A DNA stretch of 64,000 nucleotides from an uncultured Acidimicrobiaceae bacterium (GCA_903919455.1 CAIXIJ010000056.1:25095-89094); one strand, 5' to 3'. Shown: positions 1 to 8,656, counted from the first letter of the stretch. Made by a program: numbers and translations. The notes: generated from the sequence alone by a model not told the origin.

Positions 1-548
1 TTCGAGTCGTCCCCACCAGCGCCGCAACCATCGATCAACAACACCTCTGCCGCTCCGTTGATCGTTTCGTAGCCGGACTGGGTGCTGCGATCGGTGCACA
101 CATCGGCACCGGGGTCGAAGAGGTGCACCAGATCTGCGGGCGCCGGCACGGTGTCGGCCTTGGCCACGAGCACGGTGATGTCGAGCGTGGATGAATCCGC
201 CGAACCGGCCACCCTGGCAAAGCTGCCAATGTCGTTCGACATTGGCGTGGTGTCGGTCTGGAAGCTGTCGAGCAACACCACCGTGAAGGTGTTGGTGTCG
301 TCCTGCACCACGGTGACTCCGGACCCATCCGCGCTGACACTCGGAGCATCCGTGGACTCGGTGCCACCTGGCACCGTGCTCGTCGCGGTGCTCTGCTTCC
401 CACTGCCCAGCAACACCGCTGTCACCACCGCCGCTGCCACCACGATGGTGGTTGCCGTGATGATCCACGGCAGTTTCGGCGCCGAGGGGCGCGGCGCGGG
501 AGGTGGAACCGGTGCGGTGGGCGGTGGGAACGTGAACGGAGATCCCAT
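1..548 (-). CDS. membrane-anchored protein of unknown function (partial, C-terminus outside window)
   Basis: The frame is open from an ATG at 548 to the window edge (182 codons visible). The N-terminus is cytoplasmic and proline-rich (about residues 8–24), followed by one hydrophobic helix at about 29–49, then a Ser/Thr/Gly linker and a presumably extracytoplasmic domain with two cysteines near the edge. It lies 17 nt downstream of etfA, but a TAGGCT hexamer at 557–562, 8 nt before the ATG, could give it its own leaderless transcript. I recognise no family. Inference: a type II single-pass envelope protein, not obviously part of the flavoprotein pathway upstream. Confidence 0.75.
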   Translation of the reverse strand, partial: MGSPFTFPPPTAPVPPPAPRPSAPKLPWIITATTIVVAAAVVTAVLLGSGKQSTATSTVPGGTESTDAPSVSADGSGVTVVQDDTNTFTVVLLDSFQTDTTPMSNDIGSFARVAGSADSSTLDITVLVAKADTVPAPADLVHLFDPGADVCTDRSTQSGYETINGAAEVLLIDGCGAGGDDS

Positions 549-565
549 TGCCACCGAGCCTAGGC

Positions 566-1522
566 CTATGCGCTCTTGCGCCGCTGAATCTCGGCCGTGA
601 TGGCAGGAATCACCTTGTGGAGGTCGCCGATGACGGCGTAATCGGCCTTGGTGACCATGTTCGCCTCGGTGTCGAGGTTGATCGCGAGGATCTTCTTCGA
701 CGCCATGGCTCCCACCCAGTGCTGAATGGCGCCGCTGATGCCGCAGGCCATGTACAGGTCGGGGGCGATGCGGGTGCCGGTCTGACCGACCTGGTCGGTG
801 TGATTGCGCCAGCCGTTGTTCGTGACCGCTCGCGAGCAGCCCACTACGCCGCCCAGCAGGCCAGCGAGTTCCTCGAGCGGGGCGAAGGCTTCAGCCGACC
901 CAACGCCTCGGCCGCCACCGACCACCAGCGGCGCAGTGGCAAGCGTGACACCCGCGGCGCGTTCGACGCGGTCGGACACCACCGTGCGGGCGAGCGACGA
1001 GGTCAATTCGAGGGACAGGCTCTGCGCCGCACCGGTGGCCGGTGCCTCTGCTGCCTCGAACTGATGATGCGTGACGGAGACGAGCTTCGTGGTCGCGTCG
1101 AGTGTGCATTGCTCGAGCAGCGAGCCACCCCAACGTACGCGCACGATGTTCCACACCTCGCCTACCGTGATCTCATTGCAGTTCGCCACGAACGGCAGGT
1201 CGAGTCGGGCGGCGGCTTGCGCCATCACTTCATTGCCGCGCTCGGTACCGCACGCCAGCACCGCAGAAGGCGCCAATGCGCGCACCGCTTGCGCCACGCA
1301 CTCGCCCCATGCCTCAGGACCGAAGTCGCTCAGCACGTCGTGGTGCACCTGATGCACTACTGCGGCACCGTGTGCCCCAACCTCCGCAGCGAGGCCGTCG
1401 GCTGCAATGCCGAGCGTGAGCGCGTGCACCTCGGCATCGATGCTGCGCGCCGCGGCCAATGCCTCCAGCGACGCTGCACTGAGCGCGCCGCGATCGTGTT
1501 CGATGACAACCAGCACACTCAC
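566..1522 (-). CDS. etfA: electron transfer flavoprotein alpha subunit
   Basis: EtfA (318 aa, typical length) carries the FAD of the soluble ETF heterodimer and passes electrons from acyl-CoA-type or methylamine-type dehydrogenases to ETF:quinone oxidoreductase. The C-terminal FAD domain is clear: a VGQTGTRIAPDLY stretch, then GISGAIQH and the TKADYAVIGD segment near the end. Its start overlaps the etfB stop by 4 nt, so the two are translationally coupled. Order dehydrogenase–etfB–etfA on one strand suggests this ETF serves the demethylating flavoprotein encoded first in the operon. Confidence 0.95.
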   Translation of the reverse strand: MSVLVVIEHDRGALSAASLEALAAARSIDAEVHALTLGIAADGLAAEVGAHGAAVVHQVHHDVLSDFGPEAWGECVAQAVRALAPSAVLACGTERGNEVMAQAAARLDLPFVANCNEITVGEVWNIVRVRWGGSLLEQCTLDATTKLVSVTHHQFEAAEAPATGAAQSLSLELTSSLARTVVSDRVERAAGVTLATAPLVVGGGRGVGSAEAFAPLEELAGLLGGVVGCSRAVTNNGWRNHTDQVGQTGTRIAPDLYMACGISGAIQHWVGAMASKKILAINLDTEANMVTKADYAVIGDLHKVIPAITAEIQRRKSA

Positions 1523-2286
1523 TTCAGCAACCCCAGTTCCTCGAGAAGGTCCACCACCGCGGGCGCAGCCTCCGGGCCGGTACCCAACATGATGGTCTGG
1601 CTCACCTGTTCGGCTGCCTGAAGGAGCATCACCATCTGCTGGCCGCCGGCCTCACCCTGCGGTACGACCTGCCCCACCTCCACCTTCTTGGAGGCGAGGC
1701 GACCCTTCAGCGTTGGGTAACGCGGCAGGTTGATGCCTTCCTTCACCCCGAGCACGCACGGGGTGGGCACCGAATAGACCTCGATACCAGCTTCGGACTC
1801 GCGCTTGGCGCGCACGGAGTCGCCCTGCAGTTCGATGCCCTTGATGCCGTTCACCATCGGTCGGTCGAGCGCGTGCGACACGCGCACGCCGACCTGGAAG
1901 TTGCCCGAGTCTGCGCTCTCATTGCCGAACAGGATGAGGTCGAATGCACCACCTGCCGACTCGAGATCGCGAATCGCGCCGGTGATGGCGGCAGCAGTTC
2001 GCTGCGGGTCCCAGTCGGCTACGTCGATCGGCAGCAGCACCGCCTTGTTCACTCCGATGCTGGCTGCATAGCGCAACTGCTCGTCGGCTTCAGCGGGGCC
2101 GAGCGTGAGCACGGTGGACTCGCCACCGTGCTGCTCCACCAACTGGACCGCCGCTTCCACCGCGCACTCCTCGTGCGGGCTGGTGGTGAACGCAAGGTAC
2201 GCAGTGTCTACCGCTTGGCCGTCGGCCGCGATGTTGATCTTGGCGCCGGGAGCCGGCACCCGCTTCACGCAGACGAGGACCTTCAT
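1519..2286 (-). CDS. etfB: electron transfer flavoprotein beta subunit
   Basis: EtfB (255 aa) binds AMP and forms the docking surface for partner dehydrogenases. It begins MKVLVCVKRVPAPGAKI, the usual EtfB N-terminus, and contains the conserved FGNESADSGNFQVG and NLPRYPTLKGR segments. The start lies 1 nt after the stop of the large dehydrogenase (2288) and the end overlaps etfA by 4 nt, so the three genes are almost certainly co-transcribed. I see nothing unusual in the sequence. Confidence 0.95.
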   Translation of the reverse strand: MKVLVCVKRVPAPGAKINIAADGQAVDTAYLAFTTSPHEECAVEAAVQLVEQHGGESTVLTLGPAEADEQLRYAASIGVNKAVLLPIDVADWDPQRTAAAITGAIRDLESAGGAFDLILFGNESADSGNFQVGVRVSHALDRPMVNGIKGIELQGDSVRAKRESEAGIEVYSVPTPCVLGVKEGINLPRYPTLKGRLASKKVEVGQVVPQGEAGGQQMVMLLQAAEQVSQTIMLGTGPEAAPAVVDLLEELGLLK

Positions 2287-2287
2287 G

Positions 2288-4852
2288 TCAGCTCTTCATC
2301 CGAGCATCGGTGGGGTCGAACAGCGGCGTGGCGCTGGCGCGCTCGACGGTAACCGGGTAGGTCTCGTTCATGTACATGACCTGCAACTTGGTGCCTTCCA
2401 CCGCATGCTCCGGCGGGAGGTAGGCCAGCAGCAGGTACTTGCCCACCGAAGGACCAGCACCGGCGGTGGTGACACGAGAGACGCGACCCTTGGCATCCAC
2501 GATGCGGTCACCCGACAGGGTGAGGATCGGCTCGTTGCCACCGGTCGGGAAGCGGTCGTACCCGTCGGCACAACGCTGGCTGTCCATCGAGAGGGTGCAC
2601 ATGACGGCTGCCGGGGTCTCCTCGCGAGCCTTCAGGTAGCTGGCCTTGCCGATGAAGTCGGCGCTCTTCACCTTCGGGCGTGCAAGGCCGGCTTCCACCG
2701 GGCTGTACTCGCTCTCCAGTTCGGCGCCCATCAGGCGGTAGCCCTTCTCGATGCGGCCGGTGACGGCGTACACGCCGATGCCCACGGGAATGATCTCGAA
2801 CTCCTGGCCAGCGGCCCAGATGGCGTCCCACAGCTGCAGGCCGTGCTCCATGCGGGTGTAGATCTCCCACCCGTTCTCGCCGACGTAGCTGATGCGGAAC
2901 ATCGTGCACGGCACGCCGTTGATGATGACCTCGCGCACGGCGCCGTACGGGAAGCCATCCTGGCTCACGTCGTACGCGGCCGTGGTGTGGTCGGTGGTGA
3001 TCTTGGCCATGGTGGCGGCAGCGTTCGGACCCCACACACCGATGGTGCAGTACGCCTGCGACCGGTCGGTGAAGGTGCACGAGCCGAGACCCTGCTGAGC
3101 GTTGAACTGCTCGAGGCACTTGTTGAACCAGTAGTTGTCGCGGCCACCGTCGAACGCGCCGGTGATGACGCGGTAGTGGTGCTGGCCGAGGCGCTGGATG
3201 GTGAGGTCGCCGCGGAAACCACCGTGCTCGGTGAGCAGCGGGGTGTACACGCTGCGACCGACGGCCACATCCACGTTGTTCACGCAGACCCACTGGAGGA
3301 ACTCCATGGCCTTGGGACCCTCGAAGTCGAACTCGTTGAACGCAGTGAGGTCCACCATGCCCACGCTCTCGCGCATCTGCAGGTGTTCGGCGTTGGTGAC
3401 CGGGTTCCACCAGCGGGCATCCCACTCGTGGGTGCGCGGCTGGCACGCATCCGCGAACTTCGCCATGAGCTTCTCGTTGCTGGAGTACCACTGCGGGCGC
3501 TCCCAGCCACGGGCGTCGAAGAACGTCGCGCCGAGGGCTTCCTCACGCAGGTAGAACGGGCTGCGGCGCATGCCGCGCTGGCTACCCCACTGTTCGCGGG
3601 GGTGCACGATGCCGTAGGTCTTGTTGAAGTGCTCGTTGCAGCGAGCGTTGATGTGCCACTCAGTCTTCTCGTGCGGGTAGAAACGGGCGATGTCGCTGCC
3701 GTGCGGGTCGCACATGTGCGGATAGCCGTAGGTCATCCACTCGGCCACGAGCTGGGCGATGCCGGGGCCTTCCTTGATCCACACCGCAGCGGCGCTCCAA
3801 AGATTGCGCACTTCCACCGTCTCGCCGAGCACAGGGTTGGCATCGGGCGTGAGGCTGAGCAGACCGTTGATGGCGTACTTGATCTCGGCATCGCCGAGCA
3901 TCTCCATCAGTTCGATGGCCTGCTCCATCTGCGGATCGAAGTCGTCGTACGTGAGGGGCAGTTCGGTGGGCGTGAGCGCCGAGGCCTCGTTGCTCGGGAT
4001 GTCGTCGGGGCGCATGAGGATGGCACGGTGGGCGTACGAGCCCACTTCCATCGAGCCGGCAGACTGACGCTCGTAGCAGAAGGTGTCCATGTCGCGGATG
4101 ATGGGGTACGCGAGTTCCTTGTTGCTCTCCACGAGCACGTCGATGGGGCCGACGTCGGCCATCTGGTGCACGGCCGGGGTGAGCGGAATGTTGGCACCGG
4201 CCATGGCGGCGATGCGGGGGCTCCACACGCCACAGGCGATGACCACATGATCGGCCTCGATGCGACCCTTGTCGGTGAGGACGGCCGACACGCGGGGCAG
4301 GCCGCCCGGCACATCCTCGGTCTCGATGTCGAACACTTCGGTGTTCGCGAACACCTGCAGCACGCCGGCGGCGACGGCGCTCTCGCGCATCTTGGTACCG
4401 GTGGCGAGTGAGTCCACCACCGACACGCTGGGGGTGTAGTAGCCGCCGAGGAGGATCTCCTCGTTGATGAACGGCACCATCTCCTTGATCTCTGCGGGGG
4501 TGACGAGGCTGGCGTCGATGCCCCACGCCTTCGCCGAGGTCATGCGGCGCTTGAACTCCTCGAGGCGCTGCGGCTCGCGAGCCACTTCGATGCCACCGCA
4601 TGTGTTGTTCAGACCGTGAGCGATGTACTGGTTCTGGCTGTCGACCGTGAGGAACGCCATCTCCTTGTTGTGGTCGGTCGGGAAGATGAAGTTCGAGGCG
4701 TGACCGGTGGAGCCGCCGGGGTTCGGCAGCGGGCCCTTGTCGATGAGCACCATGTCGGTCCAGCCCATCTGGGCCAGATGGCCGACGAGACAGTTGCCGA
4801 CGATGCCGGCTCCGATGACGACGACCTTGGCCTTGGCAGGGACTTCGCTCAT
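2288..4852 (-). CDS. dimethylglycine/sarcosine dehydrogenase-like FAD oxidoreductase with GcvT domain
   Basis: This 854-aa protein has the two-part structure of dimethylglycine and sarcosine dehydrogenases: an N-terminal DAO-type FAD fold (GAGIVG at residues 14–19) through about residue 380, a short linker domain, and a C-terminal aminomethyltransferase (GcvT) fold from about 440 to the end that would hand the one-carbon unit to tetrahydrofolate. The GGSTGHAS segment places His51 where family members attach FAD covalently. The family oxidatively demethylates N-methyl amines and passes electrons to ETF, and etfBA follow directly. The exact substrate (dimethylglycine, sarcosine or another methylamine) cannot be read from sequence. 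A divergent GntR gene with a palindrome in the gap probably regulates it. Confidence 0.88.
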   Translation of the reverse strand: MSEVPAKAKVVVIGAGIVGNCLVGHLAQMGWTDMVLIDKGPLPNPGGSTGHASNFIFPTDHNKEMAFLTVDSQNQYIAHGLNNTCGGIEVAREPQRLEEFKRRMTSAKAWGIDASLVTPAEIKEMVPFINEEILLGGYYTPSVSVVDSLATGTKMRESAVAAGVLQVFANTEVFDIETEDVPGGLPRVSAVLTDKGRIEADHVVIACGVWSPRIAAMAGANIPLTPAVHQMADVGPIDVLVESNKELAYPIIRDMDTFCYERQSAGSMEVGSYAHRAILMRPDDIPSNEASALTPTELPLTYDDFDPQMEQAIELMEMLGDAEIKYAINGLLSLTPDANPVLGETVEVRNLWSAAAVWIKEGPGIAQLVAEWMTYGYPHMCDPHGSDIARFYPHEKTEWHINARCNEHFNKTYGIVHPREQWGSQRGMRRSPFYLREEALGATFFDARGWERPQWYSSNEKLMAKFADACQPRTHEWDARWWNPVTNAEHLQMRESVGMVDLTAFNEFDFEGPKAMEFLQWVCVNNVDVAVGRSVYTPLLTEHGGFRGDLTIQRLGQHHYRVITGAFDGGRDNYWFNKCLEQFNAQQGLGSCTFTDRSQAYCTIGVWGPNAAATMAKITTDHTTAAYDVSQDGFPYGAVREVIINGVPCTMFRISYVGENGWEIYTRMEHGLQLWDAIWAAGQEFEIIPVGIGVYAVTGRIEKGYRLMGAELESEYSPVEAGLARPKVKSADFIGKASYLKAREETPAAVMCTLSMDSQRCADGYDRFPTGGNEPILTLSGDRIVDAKGRVSRVTTAGAGPSVGKYLLLAYLPPEHAVEGTKLQVMYMNETYPVTVERASATPLFDPTDARMKS

Positions 4853-4904
4853 GTGGTGTACCCCCCGGTACGGATGGTGAAAATGCCCTGTCCTTGTGAC
4901 CGAG

Positions 4905-4935
4905 CTGTGACTGATATATCTTTACCATATCACAG
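4905..4935. promoter_or_regulatory. palindromic operator between flavoprotein operon and GntR gene
   Basis: TGATAT (4912–4917) and ATATCA (4927–4932) form a perfect dyad with a 9-nt spacer, extended by CTGTGA (4905–4910) on the left and TCACAG (4930–4935) on the right. It sits between two divergent genes, one a GntR-family regulator. Inference: this is the regulator's binding site. AT-rich sequence inside it could also hold promoter elements. Confidence 0.55.
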
Positions 4936-4979
4936 CTCCCCTGTCACTCAGCGAACGCGCCTACCAGGAGATCCGCCGC

Positions 4980-5588
4980 ATGATCGTGCGGCTCGATCTC
5001 GCGCCCGGCGACGTGATCCGCGACGACGATCTCCAGGTCGGGCTGGGCCTCGGCCGCACTCCGATCCGCGAGGCCCTGCAGCGGCTGGTACGCGACCAGT
5101 TCGTGACCGTCATCCCCCGCCGCGGCATGTTTGTCAGCAACATCGACGTCGGCGAATTGGGCCTGCTGTACGAAACTCGGGCCACGCTCGAACCCTTCGC
5201 CATGCGCCTTGCGTGCGCCCGCGGGCAGCAGCGTCACTGGCAAGAAATGGCCAGCGTGCTCGAGCAGGCCACTGCCACCAGCACGCCCGACGAACTGATC
5301 GTCATCGACCGTCGCTGCCGCGAGATCGTGTGGGAGGCCGCCGACAACCGCTTTCTCACCGACACGCTCGACATGCTCTACGCCCAGAGCGACCGCCTGT
5401 GGCATCTGTACCTCGGCGATGTTGCCGATCTGCACCTGATGATCACCGAGCACCACGAGATCCTGGCCGCGCTACAACACGGCGAGGCCGACACGGCCGC
5501 AGAACTCATCGAGGCGCACATGCGCGCGTTCGACGAGCAGATCCGCCACGCCGTGCAGCGCCGGCTTGCGTCGCCGCTCGCCGGCTGA
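4980..5588 (+). CDS. GntR family transcriptional regulator (FCD type)
   Basis: GntR/FadR-type regulator: an N-terminal winged helix (GLGRTPIREALQRL is the recognition region, then FVTVIPRRGMFVSN as the wing), followed by an all-helical FCD effector domain with conserved HHEI-type metal ligands (EHHEILAAL). The only canonical start is ATG 4980, but the reading frame continues upstream to 4911 without a stop and encodes SLSERAYQEIRR, which looks like the first helix of the family. The true start may therefore be a rare codon such as CTG 4941. Divergent from the flavoprotein/ETF operon and probably its repressor. Confidence 0.85.
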   Translation: MIVRLDLAPGDVIRDDDLQVGLGLGRTPIREALQRLVRDQFVTVIPRRGMFVSNIDVGELGLLYETRATLEPFAMRLACARGQQRHWQEMASVLEQATATSTPDELIVIDRRCREIVWEAADNRFLTDTLDMLYAQSDRLWHLYLGDVADLHLMITEHHEILAALQHGEADTAAELIEAHMRAFDEQIRHAVQRRLASPLAG

Positions 5589-5589
5589 C

Positions 5590-6819
5590 TCAGATCGGCA
5601 GGTTGCCCGTGGCGCTGTGCGTCGTGCCGTGGTCGCGGAACGCAGCGATGCTGCGCTGAGCGATACGCATCTGGTGGATCTCGTCGGCACCGTCGGCGAA
5701 GCGAGCCCAGCGCGCATGCTGGTACATGTGCGCCAACGGCGTGTCGGTGGAGTACCCGAGCGCACCGTGCACCTGGATACTGCGGTCGATGACCCGGTTC
5801 AGCATGTTGGCAACGAAGTGCTTGGCCATGCTGACCTCGCTCTTGAAGTCGGCGCCACTGTCGATGAGGTACGCAGCGTGCAGGATCATCAGCTTGGCCT
5901 GATAGATCTCCATCGAGGAGTCGGCGATCATCCACTGGATGCCCTGCTTCTCTGCGAGCACGCTGCCGTGCGAGTAGCGCTCGAGCGAACGGGCCACCAT
6001 CAGGTCGAGGGCGGTCTCGGCCTGGCTGATCCAGCGCATGCAGTGCGCCAGACGAGCCGGCCCGAGGCGGTACTGGCCGAGCAGGTGCCCCTGGCCACGA
6101 CCACCGAGCATGTTCTCGGCCGGAATGCGCAGGTCTTCGATAACGATCTCGCTGTGGCCGGTGGCTCCATGCATGGTCTCCACTTCACGCACACGGTTCC
6201 AGCCATCACTGGGGAGATCGACGATGAAGGCGGTGTTGGCCGCCTGCGGCAGATCGGGGTTGTCTTCGGTGCGGCAGATGAGAATGGCGAACTTCGCGCG
6301 GCGAGCGTTGGAGATGAACCACTTGTGACCGTTGGCCACCCACTCGTCGCCGTCCTGCACGGCCGTGGTCTTGATGAGCGTCGGGTCGCTGCCGGCCACC
6401 TCGGGCTCGGTCATGGCGAAGCAGCTCATCGCCGTGCCGTCGCACAGTGGCTTGAGGTACTTCTCCTTCTGCTCCGGCGTGCCCCAGTGCAGCAGCGTGT
6501 GCATGTTGCCCTCGTCGGGGGCCTGGCAGTTCAGCACCCATGGGCCGTAGCTGGACTTGGCGGCCTCAGCCTGCACCATGGCGAGCTGCACGTGGCCGAG
6601 GCCCATGCCGCCCCAATCCTTGGGCATGTGCGGCATCCACAGACCGGCAGCGTTGGCCTTCTTGCGCATACCGATAAGGATGTTGAGGTACTCGCCGCGG
6701 TCCTCGTCGCCGAGCTCGGCGAGTTTCGCCTCGCCAGGCTTCACCACCTCGCTGATGAACGAACGCACGCGAATGCGGATCTCTTCGAGTTCGGGGCTCA
6801 GGGTGAAGTCGATGGCCAT
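5590..6819 (-). CDS. acyl-CoA dehydrogenase family protein
   Basis: Flavoprotein of 409 aa that oxidises acyl-CoA thioesters. Visible family marks are the CFAMTEPEVAGSDP segment of the flavin-binding middle domain, a helical C-terminal domain with QVHGALGYS, and the GADEIHQ near the end. I chose ATG 6819 because the frame upstream runs into the divergent SDR gene, and a TACAGT hexamer (6826–6831, minus) sits 6 nt before this ATG. The nearby APH-fold kinase and SDRs suggest a 4-hydroxyacyl-CoA route like that of ACAD10/11, but simple beta-oxidation is possible too. Confidence 0.92.
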   Translation of the reverse strand: MAIDFTLSPELEEIRIRVRSFISEVVKPGEAKLAELGDEDRGEYLNILIGMRKKANAAGLWMPHMPKDWGGMGLGHVQLAMVQAEAAKSSYGPWVLNCQAPDEGNMHTLLHWGTPEQKEKYLKPLCDGTAMSCFAMTEPEVAGSDPTLIKTTAVQDGDEWVANGHKWFISNARRAKFAILICRTEDNPDLPQAANTAFIVDLPSDGWNRVREVETMHGATGHSEIVIEDLRIPAENMLGGRGQGHLLGQYRLGPARLAHCMRWISQAETALDLMVARSLERYSHGSVLAEKQGIQWMIADSSMEIYQAKLMILHAAYLIDSGADFKSEVSMAKHFVANMLNRVIDRSIQVHGALGYSTDTPLAHMYQHARWARFADGADEIHQMRIAQRSIAAFRDHGTTHSATGNLPI

Positions 6820-6825
6820 TGACGC

Positions 6826-6835
6826 ACTGTAGGTT
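6826..6835. promoter_or_regulatory. overlapping divergent leaderless promoters
   Basis: Only 22 bp separate the two divergent start codons. TAGGTT (6830–6835, plus) lies 6 nt before ATG 6842. TACAGT (6831–6826, minus) lies 6 nt before ATG 6819. The two −10 hexamers share the central TA, so the promoters should exclude each other. Confidence 0.6.
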
Positions 6836-6841
6836 CCGGAC

Positions 6842-7597
6842 ATGGCTGATGACTTGTTCGAGCTGTCCGGGAAGGTCGCAATCGTCACGGGCGGTTCGCG
6901 TGGTCTCGGACGGGAGATGGTGTTGGCGTTCGCTGCCCGAGGCGCCGATGTGGTGATCGCGAGCCGCAAGCTCGAGAACTGCGAAGCGGTGGCGGCCGAC
7001 GTGCGTGCGATGGGACGCCGCGCTCTTCCCATCGCCTACCACGCCGCAAGCTGGAGCGACGCCGACCTGCTGGCCGAGGCGGCGTATGCCGAGTTCGGCA
7101 AGGTCGACATCCTGGTGAACAACGCCGGCATGTCGCCGCTCTACCCCAGCCTCGACCAGGTGAGCGAGGAACTCTTCGACAAGGTGATCGGCGTGAACCT
7201 GAAGGGTCCGTTCCGCCTGTCCGCCATTGTCGGCACTCGGATGGCAGCAGGCGACGGCGGCAGCATCATCAACGTGTCGTCCATCGCCAGCGAGCGCCCC
7301 AGCCCGTCGGAGGTGCCGTACGGCGCTGCGAAGGCCGCCATCAACAACCTCACCAAGGGCCTTGCCGCTTCGTTCGGGCCGAAGGTACGCGTGAACTGCA
7401 TCGTGCCCGGGCCATTCCTCACCGACATCTCGAAGGCGTGGGATCTCGAAGCGTTCAATGCCCGAGCCAAGAACGCCTTCGCACTGGGGCGCGGCGGCGA
7501 GCCGCACGAAGTGGTGGGCGCCGCGCTGTATCTCGCCAGCGGCGCCAGCAGCTACACCACGGGCGCGCTCATCAACATCGATGGGCTGCCGCGCTGA
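6842..7597 (+). CDS. SDR family NAD(P)-dependent oxidoreductase
   Basis: Classical short-chain dehydrogenase, 251 aa. The cofactor motif TGGSRGLG is at residues 16–23, NNAG follows strand 4, and the catalytic Ser (VSSIAS) and YGAAK are in the usual places; the last residues NIDGLPR match the family end. It is divergent from an acyl-CoA dehydrogenase and convergent with an APH-type kinase. Probable role: oxidation of a hydroxyacyl intermediate; the substrate is not determinable from sequence. Confidence 0.9.
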   Translation: MADDLFELSGKVAIVTGGSRGLGREMVLAFAARGADVVIASRKLENCEAVAADVRAMGRRALPIAYHAASWSDADLLAEAAYAEFGKVDILVNNAGMSPLYPSLDQVSEELFDKVIGVNLKGPFRLSAIVGTRMAAGDGGSIINVSSIASERPSPSEVPYGAAKAAINNLTKGLAASFGPKVRVNCIVPGPFLTDISKAWDLEAFNARAKNAFALGRGGEPHEVVGAALYLASGASSYTTGALINIDGLPR

Positions 7598-7603
7598 GGC
7601 ACA

Positions 7604-8656
7604 TCAGCCGATGAGCGTGAGCGCCTGTTCCAGCAGCGACACGGTGTGGGCATGCAGTTGGTCGCCGATTTCTTTCGGCGCCAGCCCCGCACAGGCACGG
7701 GCGTGGGTGCCCTCCAAGATGAGTCCGAGCCGATAGCACGCCAGCACGCGGTACCACGGCAGTTCGCCGAGGTCGCGACCACTGGCAGCGCCATAGCGAG
7801 CGATCACCTCGTCGTGCTCCGGAAGACCCGACGCCGACAGCGTCACGCCGGGACCATCCGCGGTGGGCCAGGTGGCCAACAGATGGCCGAGGTCGAGCAG
7901 TGGGTCGCCCAACGTGACGAGTTCCCAGTCCACCACCGCAGCCAGTGCGGGCCGGTCGCGACGCATCAGCACGTTCGCGAAGTGAAAATCGCCGTGCATC
8001 ACGCCGATCCGCACGCCGGCGGGTCGATGAGCGTCCAACCAATCCCCGATGCGGTCCACCCCCGGTAGCTGAGGCCCGGGGTACCCCGGCAGCCCGGAGT
8101 AGCCGTCGAGTTGTTTGCGCCACCGCCCCACCTGCCGCTCGGCCCACCCATCAGCCCTGCCGAGATCGGCGAGGCCCACAGCGATGTGATCCACCTGCGC
8201 GAGGGCCGCGATGGCGTCAGCCATCGACAACCCCATCTCGTGCTGCCACGAGTGGTCGGACGCATAGGGCTCTGGGAGGCCCAAGGTTGCGTTGAACCCG
8301 TCGATGGGCTCCATCAGGTAGAAGCACGCCCCCATCACTTCGGGGTCCGGCTCGGCAGCAATGAGCGCCGGGTGCGGCACCGCGGTGCCGGCAATGGCTG
8401 CCAGCACCCGAGCCTCGCGCCGCATGGTCTCGTCGCTGTTGGCTCGCTTGTGCACCGGCGGCCGGCGCAACACGTACTCGCGGCCTGCACGCTCAAAGCG
8501 CAGCAGCACGTTCTGAGTGCCACCGGCGATCAGCGTGGGGGCGTTCAGGGGCCCCTCCCCCAGTGCGCGCTGGTCCATCCAGCGCGCGAGAACATCGAGG
8601 TCGACCCCGGGAGTTTCAGCTGGCACTGCGGACGCCTGCGCCACCGTCGATGACAT
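7604..8656 (-). CDS. APH-fold phosphotransferase (ACAD10/11-type kinase)
   Basis: Kinase-like protein of about 350 aa. The N-lobe has GGTQNVLLRFE and YVLRRPPVH, and the C-lobe has the catalytic loop MHGDFHFANVL and the metal-binding VVDWELVTLGDP. This wording is that of the APH domain found in ACAD10/ACAD11 and in bacterial levulinate-type pathways, not of antibiotic-resistance enzymes. In those systems the kinase phosphorylates a 4-hydroxyacyl-CoA and a dehydrogenase-fold partner removes the phosphate. Start ATG 8656 overlaps the upstream SDR by 41 nt; a later start is possible. Co-transcribed with that SDR. Confidence 0.85.
   Translation of the reverse strand: MSSTVAQASAVPAETPGVDLDVLARWMDQRALGEGPLNAPTLIAGGTQNVLLRFERAGREYVLRRPPVHKRANSDETMRREARVLAAIAGTAVPHPALIAAEPDPEVMGACFYLMEPIDGFNATLGLPEPYASDHSWQHEMGLSMADAIAALAQVDHIAVGLADLGRADGWAERQVGRWRKQLDGYSGLPGYPGPQLPGVDRIGDWLDAHRPAGVRIGVMHGDFHFANVLMRRDRPALAAVVDWELVTLGDPLLDLGHLLATWPTADGPGVTLSASGLPEHDEVIARYGAASGRDLGELPWYRVLACYRLGLILEGTHARACAGLAPKEIGDQLHAHTVSLLEQALTLIG

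Noticed and set aside
82..600. Plus-strand open frame at the left edge
   Set aside because: The minus strand encodes a coherent membrane-anchored protein from ATG 548 with a proline-rich start and one membrane helix; the plus frame has no such structure.
2105..4411. Long open frame on the plus strand (768 codons) opposite the dimethylglycine-dehydrogenase-like gene
   Set aside because: It is the antisense of a clear flavoprotein gene; the translation is rich in His/Arg/Val without motifs, as expected from GC-rich third positions.
6820..7032. 71-residue N-terminal extension of the acyl-CoA dehydrogenase
   Set aside because: It lies entirely over the divergent SDR gene, and the family N-terminus begins at MAIDFTLSP (6819).
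7604..8656. Aminoglycoside resistance gene
   Set aside because: The APH fold is real, but the wording (YVLRRPPVH, VVDWELVTLGDP) and neighbours match ACAD10/11-type kinases of acyl-CoA metabolism.
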